Assembly (NCBI GenBank): GCA_017983465.1
Contig: JAGOBK010000002.1
Coordinates: 402,981 to 466,980, forward strand
Source: Crocinitomicaceae bacterium
GTDB taxonomy: Bacteria; Bacteroidota; Bacteroidia; Flavobacteriales_D; Crocinitomicaceae
Direction: 5' to 3'
DNA length: 64,000 nucleotides
Made by a program: the position numbers and the translations under genes. This document shows, one piece after another, positions 53,622-62,554 of the stretch; the first letter of the stretch is position 1; every line of letters starts with the position of its first letter. The notes under the pieces were generated by a model. It was not told the origin of the DNA, made no database searches, and saw only the letters and a program-made list of their open reading frames with translations.

Positions 53622-54011
53622 ATGGACTATTCTTTAGGAAAGGCGTATAAATTATGCAGCGTCAAACGTATAGACCGTTTGTTTTCCGAGGGGAAGAGGC
53701 TAAAAGCGTATCCGATTACCGTGATGTTCCAAGAAACACAAGAAGAGATGGACCATTCTTTTCAAGTCGTCTTTTCGGTTCCGAAAAAACGATTGAAACG
53801 TGCTCATGACCGAAATTATGTCAAACGGTGTTTTCGGGAAATTCTACGTTTGAATAAAGCGACATTGGAAAATCACTTGACAAAGTGCAATAAAAAAATC
53901 AATTTTGCGCTGATCTATCAATTGAATGAACGAATTCCCTATTTGGAATTGGAACAAAAATTGCTAGTCGCAATCAACAAACTAATAAGTGAAATCAAAG
54001 ATGAAAATTAA
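53622..54011 (+). CDS. rnpA: Ribonuclease P protein component
   Basis: Protein subunit that helps the RNase P RNA trim tRNA 5' leaders. 129 residues with the family features: N-terminal YKLCSVKRIDRLFSEGKRLKAYP, FSVPKKRLKRAHDRNYVKRCFRE (RNR motif RNxxKRxxRE at about 66-75), and a C-terminal basic helix. rpmH, its neighbour in many bacteria, is absent here. Its last 11 bases overlap the start of the S41 peptidase gene. Confidence 0.94.
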   Translation: MDYSLGKAYKLCSVKRIDRLFSEGKRLKAYPITVMFQETQEEMDHSFQVVFSVPKKRLKRAHDRNYVKRCFREILRLNKATLENHLTKCNKKINFALIYQLNERIPYLELEQKLLVAINKLISEIKDEN

Positions 54012-55641
54012 ACATTACGCGGTCCTATGGATCACCCTTGCGTTTTTCTCAGTTCAAACAGCTTGGACTCAATCCAGTGGATTTGAGACCTTGAAAAGTT
54101 TGGAAATCATGGATCAAATTTACGAGAACCTTGATTTATACTTCGTTGATGAACCCCAAAATGGAAAGCTATCAAAGACGGCTATTGATGCGATGCTCAA
54201 AGAATTGGATCCATACACCGTTTATTATCATGAATCCAATATCGAGGATTACCGCTTATTAACCACTGGTCAATACGGTGGAATCGGTGCCTTAATTCGT
54301 CAAATGGGAGATTACACATTTATTGCTGAACCTTATGAGGATTGCCCAGCAGCAAAAAGTGGCATTAAAGCAGGAGACAAAATCTTGACCATCGATGGAA
54401 AAAACATGGCAAAGAAAACGACCGATGAGGTTTCCGATGCCTTGAAAGGACCTAAAGGAACAAGTATCGAAGTGGAGATTGAACGAAAAGGCGAAGGAAA
54501 AAAGAAAATTACCATAGCACGCGATGAAATCAAGATTCCAGATGTGCCTTATTTTGGCATGCTGAAAGGCGATGTAGGCTATGTAAAATTGAATAGTTTC
54601 ACTCAAACGGCTTCTGCTGATGTCAAAAATGCTATTCAGAAATTGCAGGCTGATGGAGCGAAACAGCTCGTTTTAGATTTAAGAGGAAATGGTGGTGGAC
54701 TGCTTATCGAAGCAGTGAAGATTGTTAATTTCTTCGTTCCAAAAAATCAAGTAGTGGTGACCACAAAAGGACGTGTTAAAGAAGAAAATCGTGTCTACAC
54801 AACTTTAGAAGAACCGTTTGTTCAAGAAATGCCATTAGCTGTTCTTGTTGATGGAGGTTCCGCTTCTGCAAGTGAAATCGTTTCTGGGTCACTACAAGAT
54901 TTAGACCGCGCGGTCATTATCGGTGAAACCAGTTTTGGAAAAGGATTGGTTCAAAGAACCTATGATTTAAAATACGGATCCAAAATTAAAATCACCATTG
55001 CTAAATATTACACGCCTTCTGGACGCTGTGTGCAAAGATTGGAGTATTATGACAAGGAAAACAATGCAAAAGCCAAGGAAATTCCAGATTCATTGTTAAA
55101 GTCTTTTCAAACAAAAAATGGAAGAAAAGTGATCGATGGACGTGGGATTGAACCAGATTTAAAAGTGGAAAGTCCAGATTTGAGTCGTTTAACAGCGGTG
55201 CTGATCACTAGTAACTGTGTCTTTAATTATGCTACGGACTACGTTTTAGCACACCCAACAATTGCCAAAGCTGAGGATTTTAAATTGTCAGAACAAGAAT
55301 ACATGGATTTTAAAAAATACGCGTTAGCGCAAGAATTCAAATACACAACCGCTTCGGAAGAATCCTTGAAAAAAATGAAAGAAACAGCTGAAAAGGAAGG
55401 TTATTTCGAGGAAATTAAAGCAGATTACGAGGACATGATTTCGAAAGTAACCCCTTCAAAAGAAAGAGACTTACAGAAATTCAAGGCTGAAATTTCGGAA
55501 ATGTTGGAAAACGAAATAATCTCTAGGTATTACTTTCAGAAAGGAAGAACTGTTGCTTCACTCAAAAATGACATCGTTGTTCAACGGGCGGTGCAAGTTT
55601 TGACGAATCAAACAGAGTACAACACTATTTTGAAAAAATAA
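54001..55641 (+). CDS. S41 family C-terminal processing peptidase
   Basis: A periplasmic serine/lysine protease. 546 residues from ATG 54001 (MKIKHYAVLWITLAFFSVQTAW, signal peptide). PDZ domain about 85-180 (GGIGALIRQMGD...AAKSGIKAGDKILTIDGK); S41 catalytic domain about 190-360 with the Ser in DGGSASASEIVSG and the Lys in GETSFGKGLVQR. The C-terminal about 170 residues are helical and charged, probably a dimer or lid domain. CtpA-type enzymes trim proteins at the C-terminus, including peptidoglycan hydrolases. Starts in the last 11 bases of rnpA. Confidence 0.93.
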   Translation: MKIKHYAVLWITLAFFSVQTAWTQSSGFETLKSLEIMDQIYENLDLYFVDEPQNGKLSKTAIDAMLKELDPYTVYYHESNIEDYRLLTTGQYGGIGALIRQMGDYTFIAEPYEDCPAAKSGIKAGDKILTIDGKNMAKKTTDEVSDALKGPKGTSIEVEIERKGEGKKKITIARDEIKIPDVPYFGMLKGDVGYVKLNSFTQTASADVKNAIQKLQADGAKQLVLDLRGNGGGLLIEAVKIVNFFVPKNQVVVTTKGRVKEENRVYTTLEEPFVQEMPLAVLVDGGSASASEIVSGSLQDLDRAVIIGETSFGKGLVQRTYDLKYGSKIKITIAKYYTPSGRCVQRLEYYDKENNAKAKEIPDSLLKSFQTKNGRKVIDGRGIEPDLKVESPDLSRLTAVLITSNCVFNYATDYVLAHPTIAKAEDFKLSEQEYMDFKKYALAQEFKYTTASEESLKKMKETAEKEGYFEEIKADYEDMISKVTPSKERDLQKFKAEISEMLENEIISRYYFQKGRTVASLKNDIVVQRAVQVLTNQTEYNTILKK

Positions 55642-55654
55642 GCGTTAGACTCTT

Positions 55655-57100
55655 ATGTTGAAACGCTATTTCGGACCTCAAATACATCATCGAGTACATT
55701 TTTTTGTGCTTTCGCTCTTTATCATTGGAGTCGTATGCAGCAAATTTTTAATGTCCATGGGACTCCTATTGGGTGTATTAAATCTCTTGCTGGAGGGAAA
55801 TTTCAAATCCTATTATCAGCGACTTCGAGAGAATCCTCTCATTCTGTTCATTCTAGCTTTTTATGTCCTACACCTTTTCGGTTTGTTATGGACGAGTAAC
55901 CTTGATTATGGCTTAGATGATATCCGAAAGAAAACATCTTTATTGTTGATTCCAATCATCGTTGGCGCATATCCAATCCCGAGTCCAAAACGTTGGACCA
56001 AACTCATTCACTTTTTTGTTTTGACCTTGGTGATTACCGCCAGTATCAATTTAATTGGGTATCACTTTTTTGCCGAAAAACTGAACTTAATCGATATTCG
56101 CGACATGTCCTTATTTGGTTCCCACATCCGTTTTGGAATCCTCATGGGAATTGGGTTAGCGTTTTGCTTAGAACGATTGTATCAAGGGGCAAAATACCGC
56201 AATGGATTCATTGTTAGCGCCCTTTTCTTTTTGATCTATACATTTTACAGTCAAGTTTTATCGGGAGTTATTGCTGTAGGAATAGTACTTGCTGGACTCA
56301 TCATTTTTGTGCTTTGGCAACGACGACAATTCATTTTCCTTATTTCCGGCCTCGTCGTTTTCATTCTGGGTTCCTCAGCTTTGATTTATTATTTGTCCCA
56401 ACCAGTGAATTACCCAATTCCATGTGTGGAGCAATACGACGAAATGGAGTCTGCTTGGAATCTACGTTCATCCTTGAATTACGATAGTTTAGACAAACGC
56501 AAACAACCTGTTGCCTCTACCTTAGAACGGTATTTATCCTCCAAAGGACTATGTGCAAACACCAAAGGCGTTCAAACACTAACAAAGGAGGACATCCAAT
56601 TCATCGAAACAGGATTTGCAGATGTTCATGAAACATACGGTGGGATTCAAGCGCGTTTACTAGACATTCGTTACCAGCTTCATCACGCTTCAAATCCATC
56701 TGGACATTCCATTTTGGAGCGCATCGAATATTGGAAAAACGCATGGGCCATCATTGAAAACCATTGGATCATAGGTGTTGGAACCGGTGATGTCGACGAT
56801 GCAATGCAAGAAATGTACAACAAGCGTCAGTCACCATTGACTCCTGAACGTCGTCTTCGCGCGCACAATTCTTATTTAACGTACTACCTAACATTTGGAA
56901 TTTTTGGCTTTTTATTTTTCTTGTATTTTCAATTGAAGTTTATCATCCAACAATGGAAATGGCAGCAATGGGTTGGATTTCTATTTGGCTTGATCGCTTT
57001 GGTCACCTTTCTCTTTGAAGATACACTTGAGTCCCAAATGGGAATCACGATGTTTGCGTTTTTCTATGCTGTATTTTCAAGGAAAATCACAAGTAAGTAG
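55655..57100 (+). CDS. O-antigen ligase-like membrane protein
   Basis: 481 residues, about ten TM helices with a large soluble loop (about residues 250-395) between the seventh or eighth and following helices. The loop holds ILERIEYWKNAWAIIENHWIIGVGTGDV and ends in RAHNSYLTYYLTFGIFG, matching the Wzy_C/WaaL (PF04932) pattern RxxYWxxA...GxGxGxx...HNxYL. It may ligate or polymerise a glycan onto lipid A or another acceptor. The loop has extra sequence (HETYGGIQARLLDIRYQLH) absent from the other ligase-like protein in the window. Follows the S41 gene by 13 bases. Confidence 0.85.
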   Translation: MLKRYFGPQIHHRVHFFVLSLFIIGVVCSKFLMSMGLLLGVLNLLLEGNFKSYYQRLRENPLILFILAFYVLHLFGLLWTSNLDYGLDDIRKKTSLLLIPIIVGAYPIPSPKRWTKLIHFFVLTLVITASINLIGYHFFAEKLNLIDIRDMSLFGSHIRFGILMGIGLAFCLERLYQGAKYRNGFIVSALFFLIYTFYSQVLSGVIAVGIVLAGLIIFVLWQRRQFIFLISGLVVFILGSSALIYYLSQPVNYPIPCVEQYDEMESAWNLRSSLNYDSLDKRKQPVASTLERYLSSKGLCANTKGVQTLTKEDIQFIETGFADVHETYGGIQARLLDIRYQLHHASNPSGHSILERIEYWKNAWAIIENHWIIGVGTGDVDDAMQEMYNKRQSPLTPERRLRAHNSYLTYYLTFGIFGFLFFLYFQLKFIIQQWKWQQWVGFLFGLIALVTFLFEDTLESQMGITMFAFFYAVFSRKITSK

Positions 57101-57119
57101 ATACGTCCTTGATTTTTAT

Positions 57120-57127
57120 TAACTTCG
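57120..57127 (+). promoter_or_regulatory. Possible -7 element TAACTTCG for gldA-tyrS
   Basis: TAACTTCG, one base off TAnnTTTG, 7 bases before the gldA ATG; short spacing makes it doubtful. Confidence 0.3.
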
Positions 57128-57134
57128 CTTTGCG

Positions 57135-58034
57135 ATGTCAATAGAAGTAAAAAACCTGTTTAAATATTACGGAGAACAAGCCGCAGTGCGGGATGTAAGT
57201 TTCTCTGTAAACAAAGGTGAGATTGTAGCTTTTTTAGGTCCAAATGGAGCTGGAAAATCTACCACCATGAAAATCATGACAGGATACATTCCTGCAAGTT
57301 CCGGTGAAGTATACATTGGTGGAATTAAAGTCGATGTAGATGAACTGAAAACCCGTCAAATGATTGGGTATTTACCGGAAAACAATCCGCTTTATGTGGA
57401 CATGTACGTCCGAGAATACCTCGAATTTGTTGGACGCATTTACAAAGTGAAAAACTTGAAAGCACGCGTGGCTGAAATGGTACATGCAGTCGGACTTGAT
57501 GTCGAGCAAAACAAAAAAATCGGCGCTTTATCCAAAGGATACCGTCAACGTGTTGGTTTGGCACAAGCCATCATTCACGATCCAGAGGTACTGATTCTCG
57601 ATGAGCCAACTACTGGATTAGACCCGAATCAGTTGGTCGAAATCCGTGAGTTGATTCGACAAATCGGAAAACAAAAAACGGTGTTACTTTCGACGCACAT
57701 AATGCAGGAAGTAGAGGCTATTTGTGACCGTGTGATCATCTTATCAAAAGGTCAAATAGTGGCCAATGATAAAGCGAAAACGTTGCAGCAGGAATTAGAA
57801 CATCAAACGGTATATGTAGAGTTTGATTCAGCGGTAACGAAAGCACAGTTATCGAAAATCCCGAATGTAAGTAAGGTCGAAGCCTTAGAAAAAGGTTGGT
57901 TGATTGAATCAATCGCACCGGAGGATTTAAGGAAATCCGTTGCTCAACATGCACAAGCTCAAAACTGGTTAATCCTTACTTTGAACATTGAGCAGAAATC
58001 CCTAGAAGAAGTATTTAAAGAATTAACAAAATAA
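57135..58034 (+). CDS. gldA: GldA-type ABC transporter ATP-binding protein
   Basis: Cytoplasmic ATPase of a GldA/GldF/GldG-type ABC system, which in Flavobacterium is needed for gliding motility. 299 residues: Walker A GPNGAGKST (35-43), Q-loop region MIGYLPENNPLYVDMYVREYLEF (strongly GldA-like), signature LSKGYRQRVGLAQA (about 135), Walker B VLILDEPTTGLDP (about 153), H-loop STHIMQEV, and a C-terminal regulatory domain (about 215-299). gldF and gldG are not next to it; tyrS follows by one base. Other ABC-2 ATPases are alternatives, so the name is probable. Confidence 0.85.
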   Translation: MSIEVKNLFKYYGEQAAVRDVSFSVNKGEIVAFLGPNGAGKSTTMKIMTGYIPASSGEVYIGGIKVDVDELKTRQMIGYLPENNPLYVDMYVREYLEFVGRIYKVKNLKARVAEMVHAVGLDVEQNKKIGALSKGYRQRVGLAQAIIHDPEVLILDEPTTGLDPNQLVEIRELIRQIGKQKTVLLSTHIMQEVEAICDRVIILSKGQIVANDKAKTLQQELEHQTVYVEFDSAVTKAQLSKIPNVSKVEALEKGWLIESIAPEDLRKSVAQHAQAQNWLILTLNIEQKSLEEVFKELTK

Positions 58035-58035
58035 G

Positions 58036-59316
58036 ATGCCAACGAATTTTATCGAAGAATTACAGTGGAGGGGGATGATACACGATATCATGCCAGGTAC
58101 AGAAGAAGCGTTATTGAAGAAAAGTTCGTCTGGATATATTGGATTTGATCCAACAGCAGATTCGTTACACATCGGAAGCTTGGTGCAAATCATGACCTTG
58201 GTCCATTTTCAAAAAGCTGGACACAAACCATTCGCATTGGTAGGTGGAGCAACTGGAATGGTTGGAGATCCATCTGGAAAGTCTCAAGAAAGAAATTTAT
58301 TGGATGATGCGACATTACAACATAATGTAGCATGCGTGAAAGCTCAATTGGAAAAATTCTTGTCCTTTGAAGGTGAAAATGGAGCGGAGATGGTCAATAA
58401 CATAGATTGGTTCCGAAACATGAGCTTTTTGGAGTTTATCCGCGATGTTGGAAAACACATTTCCGTAAATTATATGTTGGCAAAGGACTCTGTAAAATCT
58501 CGCTTGGAAACAGGAATGTCTTTCACAGAATTTTCATACCAACTTGTACAAGGATTCGATTTCTACTACCTGAACCAACATAAAGGATGCATCGTTCAAC
58601 TTGGTGGTTCCGATCAATGGGGAAATATTGTGACGGGAACAGAATTAATTCGCCGCAAAGGTGGAGGAGAGGCATATGCCGTGACCACACCACTGATTAA
58701 AAAAGCGGACGGAACGAAATTCGGAAAAACGGAAGGTGGAAACGTTTGGTTAGATCCAGCGAAAACTTCACCTTACCAGTTCTACCAATATTGGTTAAAT
58801 GCGGCAGATGAAGATGCTGCGAATTTCATTCGCATTTTTACGCTGAAAACGAGAGAGGAAATCGAAGCATTAGAAAAAGAACATGCAGAAGCACCGCATT
58901 TGCGTGCGCTTCAAAAAGCCCTAGCTGAAGACATTACGGTTCGTGTTCATAGTGCAGAAGCATTGCAAACTGCGATTAGTGCAAGTAATATTCTATTTGG
59001 AAAATCAACTTCAGAGGATCTGAAATCCTTGTCTGAACAAGATTTCTTCAGTATTTTCGATGGTGTTCCACAAGCGACTATTTCACGTGCTGAATTTGGT
59101 GACGGAATCAGTATTATTGATGCGTTGGCAGCAAAAACAGGATTCTTATCTTCGAATGGAGATGCGCGTCGCGAACTGAAAGCAAACGCGATTTCGGTCA
59201 ATAAAGAAAAGGTTGACGAACAGTTTATTGTTGGTACAGCTCAACTGATTAACAACAAATATGTCTTATTAGGAAAAGGAAAAAAGAACAATTACATTTT
59301 AGTTCTCGCTGATTAA
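58036..59316 (+). CDS. tyrS: Tyrosyl-tRNA synthetase
   Basis: Charges tRNA-Tyr. 426 residues, class I with HIGSLVQI (HIGH variant, about 46), substrate pocket residues in QGFDFYYLN and GGSDQWGN (about 180-200), KFGKTEGGNVWLD as the KMSKS loop (about 231-243), and a C-terminal S4-like RNA-binding domain (about 370-426; RRELKANAISVNKEKV). One base after the gldA stop, so co-transcribed. A hairpin terminator follows. Confidence 0.96.
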   Translation: MPTNFIEELQWRGMIHDIMPGTEEALLKKSSSGYIGFDPTADSLHIGSLVQIMTLVHFQKAGHKPFALVGGATGMVGDPSGKSQERNLLDDATLQHNVACVKAQLEKFLSFEGENGAEMVNNIDWFRNMSFLEFIRDVGKHISVNYMLAKDSVKSRLETGMSFTEFSYQLVQGFDFYYLNQHKGCIVQLGGSDQWGNIVTGTELIRRKGGGEAYAVTTPLIKKADGTKFGKTEGGNVWLDPAKTSPYQFYQYWLNAADEDAANFIRIFTLKTREEIEALEKEHAEAPHLRALQKALAEDITVRVHSAEALQTAISASNILFGKSTSEDLKSLSEQDFFSIFDGVPQATISRAEFGDGISIIDALAAKTGFLSSNGDARRELKANAISVNKEKVDEQFIVGTAQLINNKYVLLGKGKKNNYILVLAD

Positions 59317-59335
59317 TCCTGAAAATATAGTGCAT

Positions 59336-59368
59336 AAAAAAAGAGAAGGTTAATCCTTCTCTTTTTTT
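59336..59368. terminator. Bidirectional intrinsic terminator between tyrS and queA
   Basis: AAGAGAAGG (59341-59349), loop TTAAT, CCTTCTCTT (59355-59363), flanked by an A run (59336-59340) and a T run (59364-59368), so it can end transcription from both sides. Confidence 0.85.
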
Positions 59369-59390
59369 GTTTATGCTCATTTGTTCGATT

Positions 59391-60449
59391 TTACAAAATC
59401 AACATGGCATCGCCATAAGAGTAAAATCGGTATTTTTCTTTGATTGCTTCTTGGTACGCTTTCATCATTAAATCATGTCCTGCGAACGCAGAAATCATCA
59501 TTAACAAGGTAGAAAGCGGAGTGTGGAAGTTTGTAATTAAGCTATCTGCGATACTAAAATCGTAAGGAGGGAAAATGAACTTGTTTGTCCATCCGTCGAA
59601 TGGTTTTAAGTACCCCTCGGTAGAAACCGATGATTCAATGGAGCGCATCGCGGTTGTACCAATAGCACATACACGTTTTTTCGTGCGTTTTGCGTTATTG
59701 ACCATGTCAGATGCTTCTTGAGAAATAATTACTTGCTCAGAATCCATTTTATGTTTGGTTAAGTCTTCTACCTCTACAGATCGGAAAGTACCTAATCCAA
59801 CGTGAAGTGTTACTTCAGCAAAGTCGATTCCCTTCAATTCAAGTCTTTTCAATAATTGACGAGAAAAGTGAAGTCCAGCAGTTGGTGCTGCAACAGCTCC
59901 TTCTACTTTCGCGAAAATTGTTTGGTAACGTTCTTCATCCTCAGGTTCCACATCACGCTTGATGTATTTTGGAAGTGGTGTCTCACCTAACTCAGTGATT
60001 TTCGCCTTAAAGTCTTCGTAAGGACCATCAAACAAAAAGCGAAGGGTGCGTCCACGTGAAGTAGTGTTATCAATAACCTCTGCAACTAATGAATCATCTT
60101 CTCCGAAGTACAACTTATTTCCAATTCGGATTTTACGGGCAGGATCCACAAGTACATCCCACAATAAACTTTCACGGTTTAACTCACGCAACAAGAAAAC
60201 TTCGATTTTAGCACCTGTTTTTTCTTTATTTCCGTACATTCTAGCTGGAAAAACGCGCGTGTTGTTCATAATCATCACATCACCTTCTGAAAAATAATCC
60301 AACACATCTTTAAATAATTTGTGTTCTATTTCTCCAGTTTCGCGGTGAATGACCATCAAACGAGCTTCGTCACGGTTTTCACTTGGATAGTTTGCAATTA
60401 AATCTTCTGGAAGGTCGAAGTCAAACTCCGATAATTTCATTTTGCTCAT
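59391..60449 (-). CDS. queA: S-adenosylmethionine:tRNA ribosyltransferase-isomerase
   Basis: Transfers and rearranges the ribose of SAM onto 7-aminomethyl-7-deazaguanine in tRNA, making epoxyqueuosine. 352 residues with the family order: [18 protein letters not shown]...RDEARLMV N-terminus, [16 protein letters not shown] (about 54-69), [13 protein letters not shown] (about 184-196), [16 protein letters not shown] and the C-terminal [20 protein letters not shown]. Start ATG 60449 (MSKMKLS) or 60440. A good promoter lies upstream; no preQ1 riboswitch pattern is seen in the leader. Confidence 0.95.
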   Translation of the reverse strand: MSKMKLSEFDFDLPEDLIANYPSENRDEARLMVIHRETGEIEHKLFKDVLDYFSEGDVMIMNNTRVFPARMYGNKEKTGAKIEVFLLRELNRESLLWDVLVDPARKIRIGNKLYFGEDDSLVAEVIDNTTSRGRTLRFLFDGPYEDFKAKITELGETPLPKYIKRDVEPEDEERYQTIFAKVEGAVAAPTAGLHFSRQLLKRLELKGIDFAEVTLHVGLGTFRSVEVEDLTKHKMDSEQVIISQEASDMVNNAKRTKKRVCAIGTTAMRSIESSVSTEGYLKPFDGWTNKFIFPPYDFSIADSLITNFHTPLSTLLMMISAFAGHDLMMKAYQEAIKEKYRFYSYGDAMLIL

Positions 60450-60485
60450 AAGCTCAATATTTACCTACTTCTTCAATGTAGGGGG

Positions 60486-60517
60486 CAAAGATACGACATC
60501 GAGACCCCGTTTGTCAA
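60486..60517 (-). promoter_or_regulatory. Promoter for queA: TTG-N21-TATCTTTG
   Basis: Minus strand TTG (plus CAA 60515-60517), 21 bases, then TATCTTTG (plus 60486-60493). It is the best -33/-7 pair in the window. The leader (about 30 bases) can form a CCTAC/GTAGG hairpin (60464-60482). Confidence 0.65.
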
Positions 60518-60633
60518 GTAATTGACCAACTAAATTCAATTCGATTGATTTTATTGACGAAAATCAGCTTTTTAAAGAAGAAATCTCATGAATTGAAAAC
60601 GGTACAACATCGAAATTTGTAAAAAAGAAAAAG

Positions 60634-60897
60634 ATGTTTGATAAATTAGTTAAAGAAGTGGAATTCAACCGTTTTGGATGGATTGCCATCGTTTTGTTAG
60701 TGGTAGGTTGCCTCGGAGGACTAACAGTTGGAATGGGTGCATTAGGAAGTACTTTTGCCTTAATTGTAATCTTAATCCCAACCATGTTGACCTTAAGTTT
60801 CTTGCTCTCTGTGGCACCAATGAAATGGATTGCCCTTGCAACAATAGTTACCGTAAGTATAGATTTACTGTTCTTCGGCTATTATCTTGCTGCTTAA
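60634..60897 (+). CDS. Small membrane protein of unknown function
   Basis: 87 residues. A soluble N-terminus (MFDKLVKEVEFNRFGW), then three hydrophobic helices (about 15-37, 42-60 and 66-86) with Gly-rich spacing (GCLGGLTVGMGALGS). No recognisable family. Preceded by a 184-base region in which I see only the divergent queA promoter. Its TAA overlaps the convergent MBOAT stop by 4 bases. Confidence 0.68.
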   Translation: MFDKLVKEVEFNRFGWIAIVLLVVGCLGGLTVGMGALGSTFALIVILIPTMLTLSFLLSVAPMKWIALATIVTVSIDLLFFGYYLAA

Positions 60898-62552
60898 AAT
60901 TGGAAGTAAACAAATGGTTTGAAAGTGTCTGAGATAGCTTGATACATCAAGAAAACACTGAAGGCAATGAAGACTGCTTGAATAAGGAATGGAATACGTG
61001 CAAACAAATGTATCCCCTTATCTTTCCATGATTGTGGTAACCAATGCAAGACGAATCCGATTAAAATCAACCAGAATACGGCTTGATAGGTTTCGAGCAC
61101 TTTCACAAATACAGTCCAAGTGAAATCAAAATGTGTCCAGATGTGATTCAACATCTGAATGGGTTCACTTGCTTCGTCTAAGCGGAACCAAATTCGTGTG
61201 AACGTGATGAAGTTAAACGTAAGAAAAATACGCCAAGCTCGAATTCCCCATGCAGAACTGTTTTCATAGGGACTAATTTTCTTCCAATACTGAAAAAAGA
61301 TGAGCGCCAGTCCGTTCATGCTTCCCCAGATGACAAAGTTCTCACTCGCACCATGCCATAGTCCACCAACGACCATTGTTATCAATAAGTTCAAATCGCG
61401 GTTCAGGTAATTTTTGACTTTCGGAAATAGATGCCAACATAAGAAATACAGGATCATGAGTCCGAGGTAGACGTAAATCAATTCATACCATTGGGTAATA
61501 AAGATCAAAAACACAAAAATAATGGTCGAGGCGATGTAAGTCCCGATTCCTCCAGAACGATTTCCTCCTAACGGAATGTACAAGTAATCGCGTAACCATG
61601 ATCCAAGTGATTTATGCCATCTGCGCCAGAAGTCGGCTACTGAAACGGCTTTGTAAGGCGAATTAAAATTTTCCAACAAGGTGAATCCCATCAAGCGAGA
61701 AATTCCAATAGCGATATCTGTGTAACCGGAAAAATCACCGTAAATCTGTAGGGAATAGGCCCACATCGCCAATACACTCACAAAACCAGGATAAGCTTCA
61801 GGAGAATCAGCAATTTTATCAATGAAATGAACAGCTATGTAATCAGCCAATACGATTTTCTTGAATAATCCTTTTGTTATCTGCACCAAAGACCAGCTGA
61901 AATCTTGTTTGTTTAAGGTAAAGGGTTGATTAATCTGTGGAATAAAATCGCGAGCACGAACGATAGGTCCAGCCACTAAATGGGGAAAGTAAGTAACGTA
62001 AAAAGTATAGTCGAAAAAACTGCTGACTTTGATTTCTTTACGGTAAATATCGACTACATAACTGATGTTGTGAAATGTGAAAAAGGATACTCCAACGGGA
62101 ATCAATATTTTGTCCACGAAGGTTCCTTCCCCAAAAAATCCATTCCCCCACAAAGCGAATTGATTGACAATTTCATACTTCGTTTGAAATAATAGATTGA
62201 AGGAATCAGTAAAGAAATAGGCGTATTTAAAGTAACCTAGTAAGAGCAAATTGAACATTACGGACCCAGCGATCAACCATTTTTTAGATCGGTCTTTCTC
62301 CCTTGATTCAACAAGAATAGCAAACACGTAATTGACGACAAGTGTCAGGCCTAAGAGTAAAACAAATAAGCCCGACGTCTTAAAGTAAAAGAATAAGCTG
62401 ATGACCGTTAGGAAGATACTTCTGACCAAAAAATGCTTGTGAATCGCTGAAAAGACCACCATCACCAAAATGAAAAACAGCCAAAAATCTAGCTGCGTGA
62501 AAATGAGTGGTTCCTCAACGTTGAATGAAAAAAGCTGGTATATTCTCTCCAT
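60894..62552 (-). CDS. MBOAT family O-acyltransferase (AlgI/DltB-like)
   Basis: A polytopic membrane enzyme (552 residues, 10 or more TM segments) that moves acyl groups across the inner membrane for O-acylation of an extracellular polymer. Signature pieces: SFFTFHNISYVVDIYRKEI (about 155), YFPHLVAGPIVRARDFIPQ (about 195), YSLQIYGDFSGYTDIAIG (about 275), FNSPYKAVSVADFWRRWHKSL (about 305) and the catalytic-His segment VGGLWHGASENFVIWGSMNG (about 395). It is 2 bases downstream of an SGNH hydrolase gene, the usual partner finishing the transfer in the periplasm. Substrate unknown. Confidence 0.93.
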   Translation of the reverse strand: MERIYQLFSFNVEEPLIFTQLDFWLFFILVMVVFSAIHKHFLVRSIFLTVISLFFYFKTSGLFVLLLGLTLVVNYVFAILVESREKDRSKKWLIAGSVMFNLLLLGYFKYAYFFTDSFNLLFQTKYEIVNQFALWGNGFFGEGTFVDKILIPVGVSFFTFHNISYVVDIYRKEIKVSSFFDYTFYVTYFPHLVAGPIVRARDFIPQINQPFTLNKQDFSWSLVQITKGLFKKIVLADYIAVHFIDKIADSPEAYPGFVSVLAMWAYSLQIYGDFSGYTDIAIGISRLMGFTLLENFNSPYKAVSVADFWRRWHKSLGSWLRDYLYIPLGGNRSGGIGTYIASTIIFVFLIFITQWYELIYVYLGLMILYFLCWHLFPKVKNYLNRDLNLLITMVVGGLWHGASENFVIWGSMNGLALIFFQYWKKISPYENSSAWGIRAWRIFLTFNFITFTRIWFRLDEASEPIQMLNHIWTHFDFTWTVFVKVLETYQAVFWLILIGFVLHWLPQSWKDKGIHLFARIPFLIQAVFIAFSVFLMYQAISDTFKPFVYFQF

Positions 62553-62554
62553 AG

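Noticed and set aside
60450..60493. preQ1 riboswitch in the queA leader
   Set aside because: The leader has only a CCTAC/GTAGG hairpin and lacks the C-rich loop and A-rich tail pairing of preQ1 aptamers.
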